Both the position numbers and the translations under genes were made by a program. From Dipetalonema caudispina (Eukaryota > Nematoda > Chromadorea > Rhabditida > Onchocercidae), in the NCBI GenBank assembly GCA_013365325.1, contig JABVXV010000691.1, positions 1 to 14,576 on the forward strand: 14,576 nt of DNA. The letters are read 5' to 3'. This document shows positions 7,278 to 14,576 of this stretch, one piece after another (position 1 is the first letter of the stretch; each line of letters starts with the position of its first letter). The notes under the pieces were generated by a model that saw only the letters and a list, made by a program, of their open reading frames with translations, did no database searches and had not been told where the DNA came from.

Positions 7278-8661
7278 GTAATTATTTTGCATTAATTTGT
7301 GCTAATACATAAATTTCGCTATTTTATTGATGCAATAATTAATTGAATTAGAAATATTTGCTACAACAAAAAGGAGTGCAAATTAATTAGTATAGCAATT
7401 ATAATATTATGTACTAAAATTTTAAATGCATAGGTCAATTTCTATAATTCGATATATTTCACAGGAAGTGTTAGCTAAATGCTGGATATAATATTATGAA
7501 TTAGCTATATTTACATTTCAGACAAATACTTTTGGAAGAGAATTATTTGTTAGGAATGAGATGGATTGCTAAAAAAAAGACAAGGCATCATTGAATAAAT
7601 GTATTGATTTGAGTGAAAAAAAAAAGTTTAGAAGAAAATACTAATTAGTATGATGAGAGCAAGATGAGAATGGAGAGAAAAAAAAAGCGCTAATTGATCT
7701 ATTAATCAATTTGGAAAAATGAATCATTACATGATAAAGAACAAAAAATTATTAATAACAAAATTGATGAAAGGAATTAATTAGTAATAATTAAAATGAA
7801 TTGTAAATTGTGGTTGCAAATAAGTTACAATTGTTGCTAAGATATAAAACAATTGGAGAAGAACATTGGTAGATTATTCAACAGCATTGAATTAGACATT
7901 GTATAAATAAATTATTATTAAAGTAGCAAAAAAAAAAAAAGGAAAAAGAAGAAAATAATAGGAAATCATTAACCATTTCATTGGTATCCAATTATTAGTT
8001 ATATCACTATGAGTATTGATTATGTCACTGCGAAAATCAGTTATATCATTATGATATACTTCTACTTGCTTCTTAGTTATCATATTTTTTATGGCTGAAG
8101 CAAAATCATATTGGTTATAAGTGCTGATACAATCAAACTGCTATTGTAACATTGTCATGAATCACGAACATGAAATCATGACTATGAAATAATGATGATG
8201 ATAATATAACTATAAGAATGAACAGAAAATTAAATGATTTAAAATATTCTTGCGGTAACAAAAAAAAAAGAAAAATTGGTAAGAAATTAAAAAAGAGCAT
8301 TCTGAAAGATTTCTATGTTATCAGAAGATGTGGAAGAAAACTAAAATGAAATTGGGAAGAAGAAAGAATTATAATTATTATAATAATGGTAAGATTCCAT
8401 AGTAATAATAATAATTGCAAAAGACAATCTTAGAAAGATATGTGAGAAATAAATATATCAATAGAATTTATTAAAAATTAAAATCATAGAATCCCAAACA
8501 ATATGATTTTCGATGTTGCAGTCAAAAAGAAATTTAATAATTATGCAAAATACTGTGTTGTTGAAATATTTATCTATTTTGAAACGAGTATATTAATTAG
8601 TAAATTACAAGGAGCAATGATTTCTAAAATCGAATTCATTAATAATAACTATTATTATATC
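7278..8661. other. AT-rich intergenic DNA, no gene seen
   Basis: Open frames here are short and biased to Asn/Ile/Lys/Tyr, with no strong donor and acceptor flanking any of them. The sequence contains several A runs of 9-13 nt and the small triple repeat at 7994-8056. I found no tRNA-like cloverleaf, spliced-leader RNA or other RNA gene by eye. Confidence 0.55.
7994..8056. repeat. 21-bp degenerate tandem repeat, three units
   Basis: Three consecutive 21-nt units: ATTAGTTATATCACTATGAG+T (7994-8014), ATTGATTATGTCACTGCGAA+A (8015-8035) and ATCAGTTATATCATTATGAT+A (8036-8056). The shared core is TTAT(A/G)TCA(C/T)T. On the minus strand the period equals seven codons and reads as repeated HxDIT-like residues inside a 63-codon frame, but nothing else supports coding. 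Confidence 0.7.
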
Positions 8662-8791
<130 letters not shown>

Positions 8792-8895
8792 TTACGCAAA
8801 TTTTTATTTCATATTTACAAACATTTACAAATAATTATCAGTATTTAAGAGTAATATATTTTATATTTTTATTGTAATGAATAACGATGGATAAG

Positions 8896-8988
8896 TTGAT
8901 GAATTTTATCCGAATTATTAAGTCAATTAATTAATGTCACCTATTACACAATTTATCGTAATGAGTAAAGAGAGGTAAAATTCATCAA
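8896..8988. repeat. Inverted repeat with 62-bp spacer
   Basis: The left arm TTGATGAATTTTATCC (8896-8911) and right arm GGTAAAATTCATCAA (8974-8988) are reverse complements apart from one extra base in the left arm. The whole unit is 93 bp, so it could be a hairpin or the remains of a small foldback element. No target-site duplication is obvious at the outer ends. Confidence 0.65.
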
Positions 8989-9097
8989 ATTTATACAATC
9001 AATACAATTCAAATAGTTTTTTGATCAAGTGACATCATTCTCAATCGAATTAGGCATGTCAGAAAAAATATGAACTTTATTGAACGCTTTAAATTTA

Positions 9098-9121
9098 AAA
9101 TGACATATGAATATGTCATTT
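9098..9121. repeat. 24-bp palindrome
   Basis: AAATGACATAT (9098-9108), a 2-nt centre GA, and ATATGTCATTT (9111-9121) form an exact palindrome. Perfect 11-bp arms with a 2-nt centre resemble a dimeric protein-binding site more than a hairpin element. Confidence 0.7.
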
Positions 9122-9714
9122 CATGCTTATACACACTTTTTTCATTTTCTTTTCAAATTTGGTCAAAATTTTCTTCAAAAATTCCACTTCGATTACTTCA
9201 TTCCATCATTTTTACTTGAAAAAATACATTACGTTTAACAAAATTTGACTGTACAATTAACGACACTATTAAAATTTTTAACTTTTATAATTGCAACCTT
9301 GAAACTTACATTTATCACTTTAATTAATTTATTTATTAAAATTAAATTTCAATCAATTTATTTTAAAACATAAAATTATACGAATTTGTTCAAAATTTTA
9401 CAAGCATAATTTTTTTTTCAGCTTCTTTCCTTATCAATTATTTATCATAAAATATCATCCCTTTTTCTTCATGTAATAATTCAAGAAATTTCTTCAGATC
9501 CATTATGATGGGTATAACAATAAAAACAATCGAATAGGTATATGATACGTATGCTACCCAAAAATATTATTATGATTACATATTTCCCGAATGAAATAAT
9601 TATGCATCTCTTGGTATGATGAATGTTTGTTTCTTGTAGTTTTACTAAATTTCATTATTTGATATAACTATAGAACACATACATAGGTAAATATAATTAG
9701 GTAAATAAAAATTA

Positions 9715-9775
9715 CATAAACATACACATACATACACGTACGTATACACAAATACGTACACGTAACATATACATT
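9715..9775. repeat. Degenerate CATA/CGTA simple repeat
   Basis: A run of ACATACACATACATACACGT-type sequence with CGTACGTATACAC and TACGTACACG inside it. Purines and pyrimidines largely alternate. Copies vary, so it is a decayed tetranucleotide array rather than a clean microsatellite. Confidence 0.6.
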
Positions 9776-9779
9776 TATA

Positions 9780-9828
9780 TATAGCCACATATATTTAATA
9801 AATAAATATATGTATTTATTAGGCTATA
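9780..9828. repeat. Stem-loop with 11-bp perfect inner stem
   Basis: ACATATATTTA (9787-9797) and TAAATATATGT (9803-9813) pair exactly across a 5-nt loop. Outside them, TATAGCC (9780-9786) pairs with GGCTATA (9822-9828), leaving an 8-nt bulge on the right side. A second small hairpin, AGCCT/AGGCT, follows near 9840-9852. Confidence 0.7.
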
Positions 9829-10054
9829 AAGAGTACTAAGCCTAAAAGGCTCTTAAATTGTTTGTTGTAAAATGGAACAACCAAAATATGTCCATTCATA
9901 TTACAAATACATCATCTTATATTCTATCAAGGCCATCATAATTATATATTTTCTCCTTTAACAAAAAAAAAAAAAAAAAAAAATAAAAAAATTCGGTAAG
10001 TATTATCCATTAAAATTTCAACGAATAAATTCTTAAATTCTTTTTAATGTTAAC

Positions 10055-10445
10055 CTTACTTTTCCTTTTCCTTTCCCTTTTTTTTTTCCCACTATAAATT
10101 ATTGGAAAAGTATTAGAAATGCAATAATAAGTAATAATTATAATAATTAATACATTCAATATTAATTATTATAATTATATTTAATAAATAATTATTTAAA
10201 TAAAATATTTCATTATATATTATAACATATTAGATAAATTTACAATTTATTCTTACTTTTCCTTTTCCTTTTTTTTTTCCACTATAAATTATTGGAAAAG
10301 TATTAGAAATACAATAATAAGTAATAATTATAATAATACATTCAATATTAATTATTACAATTATATTTAATAAATAATTATTTAAATAAAATATTTCATT
10401 ATATATTATAACATATTAGATTTATTTATTTATTTACAATTTATT
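10055..10445. repeat. Tandem duplication of a ~195-bp AT-rich segment
   Basis: Copy 1 (10055-10251) and copy 2 (10252-10445) abut directly. Both start CTTACTTTTCCTTTTCC, contain CACTATAAATTATTGGAAAA, and end in TTACAATTTATT. Differences are the pyrimidine-tract length, a 4-bp indel (TTAA in copy 1), two substitutions and a TTTA expansion near the end of copy 2. The high identity indicates a recent local duplication. It is non-coding. Confidence 0.95.
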
Positions 10446-11132
10446 TCATTTTATTTGTGAAGCAAACAAAATTGATATGATATGTTTGTCTCTTTTTTTT
10501 TTTTTTTTTTTCTTTTTTTCATTTGTTTAAAAAAGAAATAATCCACTTTTTTTTTCTTTTCCTTTCTAACAATATATATACAAATGTGCAACAATTTTTC
10601 CACTTCAATTATTTTCTCATTCAACTCATCTCTTTCTTTCTTTCTTTTTTTTTTCTCTCTCTCTCTTTCTTGTTATTCCCAAATGATATGTACTTTCTTT
10701 GAGGTATACATAAATATTTACTTCATTTTTACCACATCTTTACAAGTTTGTTTCATAAAAAAAAAAAAAAAAAGTGTAAAAATTTCCTTTTGAAATACAA
10801 AATGTTTTCCAATATTATGTAAATTTTTTTTTTTTTTGCATATAAATAATAATTTTTTTTCAACAATAAATTCTCTTTTATACTTTCATTTTTGTCCAAT
10901 TTTTTATTACTTCGATTTCCAGTATATCATTCAATAATTATTCATTACAAACATTCATTTTTTGTACAAATGTTTAGTTTGCAACTATATGTTTTCAAAT
11001 GATTTCAATTAAATTGCTATCGATAATTTGAAAATTTCCTGGAAAAAAATCTTCTTAAACTTACTCAAAGTTTCATTTCCAAATGCATCATACTTAATGT
11101 TATCGAAAAATTGAAAAGATTCTCTGTAAGCC

Positions 11133-11163
<31 letters not shown>

Positions 11164-12123
11164 TCATCGATTTCATATATGCGTATTTTAATTATCTTTA
11201 ATTAAGGATGGGAAGATTTTTCAAATAATTTTAGATTGCAGAAATATATTTTAATCCCTTAAGACCTTAAGAAAAATTTATCAAAAATTCCAGCAATCTT
11301 GTGGACAACAATAAATGTGACGGTAAAATTTGAAAAATAAATGATAAAAAAATTCATTTGAATTGATAATTTTTTATCGAAGTAATGGAAATTATTTTGT
11401 CGAAATGATATGGCTAATTTATTCAACTCAATTTGTTCAATTTTATTGTAATTCAAAACAAAATGATTCTTTTACATAGTATTATGTATGAAGTAAAAGA
11501 TTTCATGTTATTCAGTCCAATATTTTCTTGTTTTTTTTTTTTTTCTGATTGAATTTAGTCGGATGAAATGCTATTTTTATGCGCTAATCAGAAGTTTAAA
11601 TTCATATTATCATAATCGTTTAAGCGTAATACCAAGGCAACGACAAATTTGCAATGAGGAAAAAGCAATTTTAAAGTTTAAAGGAAATTTTAAACCAAAT
11701 ACATTTCTGATGATATCAGTAATACCGAAGAATGATTGGTAAACCATCTATTAAGAGAAATTTAATTAAATTTGTTTTTCGATTCAAATTTAATTCGCAA
11801 TTTGTTATGGACCAGTCTTTCTTTTCATTCTGTTTTTCTTTTTTTTTTTTTTTTTTTGCTGTCTCAAGATTTGATTTTCTATACTTTTACTTCATTTGCA
11901 TAAAGTGCTGCTTATTAATTAAAATGAAGTATGATTGATGAAAAGAAGATGAAAAAATGCTATAAATTATTGGTTTCAAATTTAACTTATAAATTATTAT
12001 TACTTTTTTTTGTTTTTTTTTTTCCTTTTTTTTACAACAAAACTTATTTTTAATTAATTTCACAAAAGTGATTGAAGCAAAATAAGCCAGTGAAATTGAA
12101 ATATATGCAATTTTAGATATTTC
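10446..12123. other. AT-rich intergenic DNA with homopolymer and pyrimidine tracts
   Basis: No gene recognised. Prominent runs are 19 T at 10493-10511, a T/C tract around 10628-10670 ending in CT repeats, and 28 A at 11133-11160. Open frames in this stretch (10584-10793, 11259-11456 minus, 11732-11938) are Phe/Ile/Asn-rich by-products of the A/T runs. Confidence 0.55.
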
Positions 12124-12297
12124 AGTGTTTGATTATATACGCTTGAGAATGTGTTCTGATATTTGATTATATATTTAAAAAGGTGCATTAATATTTGATT
12201 ACATATTTTATTGCATATTTAGATAGGTATTTTAATACTCTTTATATGTTTTGGAAGATAGATCTATATTTGTTTACATGTTTAAAAAGGTATATCG
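12124..12297. repeat. Decayed tandem repeat, about four units
   Basis: A core like ATTTGATTAYATATTT followed by AAAAAGGT and TTAAT recurs at irregular spacing of roughly 35-45 bp: near 12127, 12160, 12192 and, more diverged, 12266. The units share both the GATTA(T/C)ATATTT and the AAAGGT parts, so common ancestry is more likely than chance AT-richness. Confidence 0.55.
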
Positions 12298-14457
12298 GAT
12301 ATGAATTTTTGGCTGTAATATGCTAATGTATTATATTTACCACATATGAAATGATATCTAATAATTATCAGAGTAACGTAGCATTTCACGTAACAATACT
12401 ATAATATAATAATATAAAATGATGCAAAGATGTTGAAAAAACAATAAAATGTGCTACAACATTTAACATACTTTGAAATCAAATAATCTAAAAAAAAAAA
12501 AAAAAAAATAAAAATGAAAAAAAAATTTTAAAAAAAATAAAAAAAAAAATAACAATAATTTTTTCTCATCATTAACTGATTCACAAATTCGTCAAAAAAA
12601 AAAAAAAAAAAAAAAAATCCATCAAAAATTTCATACAAAAATAATATGCTAATCAAATAGCATATAAAAAAGGTTGGTATTAAATTGGAGAGATTATTTT
12701 TTTTTTTCTTTTTCATTTTCAAAATTATAAATTTAAATCAAAATTAGCTTTCTTGATGTAAAAAAAAAAAGCTTTCGGACATATGTATGTTTTTTTTTTT
12801 TTTTTTTTTCCTCTTATCTTTTAAAATATTAGGAATGCTCGATGGATTATATTTACGAAATAAACCATCTGGAAATAAAATGCACATGCTTACACTAAAA
12901 GAAAAAAAAAAAAAAAAAAACTAATATATTTAATATCAAAAAAAAAAAAAAAAATATGAATTGTTAAAGCAATAATATTTAATCATTTGTCAATGATATT
13001 GTCAACAATAGCAGTAATAATCATTATCTTCATTATTATTACCATTAAAATCAATGATAACAATCTTTTTATTTTATTCCTAAATTATAAATTTAAATTT
13101 ATTTGATACAGGAAAAATTAATAGCAATTAATTTAAATAAATAATAAGTTCAACAAGTTTTGTACTTTTTCTTACTACCGGAAAATTTGAAAGCTTTTTA
13201 AATTTATCATATTTAAAGATGAATTTAATAATTTCTTTTTTTTCTCTCTTTCTACGGAAAAATTTTCACTTAATAAAATAACACTCGTTGCAGCCATCAT
13301 TTTAATAACAAATTGAGAAAATTGATTGGAATGAAAATCGAACTTTTCTCAGTTATTTTATTCGTCAGATAGTTTAACATATATCGTTGATATATATTAG
13401 ATTAGAAGATATATGAGCAAAATGGTAATGCATATTTATTAGTATTGTTGCTAAGGTCATTGTTTATTATTATTATTATTATTATTATTGTAACCGATAT
13501 CATTGTTAATGTTGTTTTTTATCATTTTAGATTTTTAAGACCAAAAATCAAACTTTTTCATTTCTTGGCTTTTATACTACGTATTGCTACAATTTTAACT
13601 GCTCTAATTATTTCTATTTTAATAGCCCTAAAGCTTTGAAGATGCTATAATAGGCTTACTTTCTGGTACAAATCATGCAATTAATAATAAAGTAGTATGA
13701 AATGAAAGGTAGAAAAGGTAGGTAGGAAATTATTTTATGATTCAAAATATTGAATGTAGTTGCTAAAAGGAAAAAATCTCATGAAATAATTGATAAATAT
13801 CAAGTTACATGAAAAAAGAATACAATTTATTAATACTTTTTTCTTTTAACATAATTACTATTATTTTCCATTCCCTATCATTATTAGATCAATTGAGATT
13901 ATTTTACTGGATAAGTTTTATTAATAGAAGAATTCAATCAATAATGTATTATTGAATAATAGGATTAATTTTCGTTGATTATCCGAAGATATTGCAGATA
14001 TAATGGAGAATTTACCAGTATCAGTAACATCAATATTGTTTTACATTGAGAACAATTGCTCATTTTTCTCTTCCTGTTCTTAATTTTATTACCAATTAAT
14101 TAATTAATCGATTAGTTAACTAATATTGTAGCAATTTTTTCGTGTTTCATTTAAATATTAACATTCTATCATATACATAATTAAAAGAATGGTGTTGTGT
14201 TTATAAAATTCTGGAAAATATGAATAAATTTAATGTGTAGAAGTAAAGAATATAGGAAGATAAGTATAAATAAATAATAAATAAACCAAATTCTAACAAA
14301 TAAGCAAGTTTAGAGAAAAATATGGAAATAAGCAACTAAACAAATGGAATAATTTTTTTCCATTTGAAAGTACAAAAACATATTTACACCTATTCATACG
14401 TCCAATTCAATAGTAATGCTATATCAATAATAATTAATAGTATTGAAATAGTAGTTC
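12298..14457. other. AT-rich intergenic DNA, no gene seen
   Basis: Homopolymer-rich: 24 A at 12594-12617, 20 T at 12790-12809, 19 A at 12902-12920 and 17 A at 12938-12954. A short (TTA)n run of about 8 units lies at 13464-13489. Open frames (12528-12722 minus, 13445-13639) are dominated by Phe, Ile, Lys and Leu and lack splice context. The 13445 frame starts in the TTA repeat. Confidence 0.55.

Positions 14458-14576
<119 letters not shown>

Noticed and set aside
13445..13639. 64-codon hydrophobic plus frame resembling membrane segments
   Set aside because: It starts within a TTA repeat that creates the poly-Ile start, and no donor/acceptor or conserved motif accompanies it.

Overview
The window looks like nuclear DNA from a nematode, most likely a filarial-type worm. 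This is inferred from an AT-rich background, coding exons split by short introns (about 100-440 bp) with TTTTCAG/ATTTAG-type acceptors, a possible trans-splice acceptor just upstream of a start codon, long A/T homopolymers and (AAT)n microsatellites. No bacterial, phage or plasmid gene is visible.

One complete gene is well supported. On the minus strand (5757 down to 1984), eleven exons join in frame into a 525-residue protein of the MAP65/Ase1/PRC1 family (SPD-1 in C. elegans), the antiparallel-microtubule bundler of the anaphase central spindle. The family's microtubule-binding signature, an uninterrupted rod, and a basic Ser/Thr-Pro tail with several CDK-type sites are all visible. The last two exons (2291-2380 and 1984-2088) are short and easily missed; without them the protein would appear to end at 2494.

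To the left (1-1000) there are signs of a second gene on the plus strand that enters from outside the window: a strong acceptor at 97 followed by a coding-like exon, a G-poor, CA-rich block at about 560-865 with competing open frames, and a good donor/acceptor pair at 918/1002. I cannot assemble these into one model or name the product. Positions 1003-1983 hold no convincing gene.

Upstream of the spd-1-like gene lie about 640 bp of flank with nested inverted repeats, then a 16-copy, 52-bp minisatellite (6446-7277). Each unit of the array has an inverted TGACGT/ACGTCA-type pair, and the array shows a seven-unit higher-order repeat. From 7278 to the end (7.3 kb) the DNA is very AT-rich and shows no gene. 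It holds microsatellites (8662-8788, 13464-13489, 14458-14576), homopolymer runs, a tandem duplication of about 195 bp (10055-10445), a 21-bp triple repeat (7994-8056), decayed repeats (12124-12297) and several palindromes or hairpins. Apart from the repeat architecture upstream of the spd-1-like gene, I see no novel multi-gene system here.
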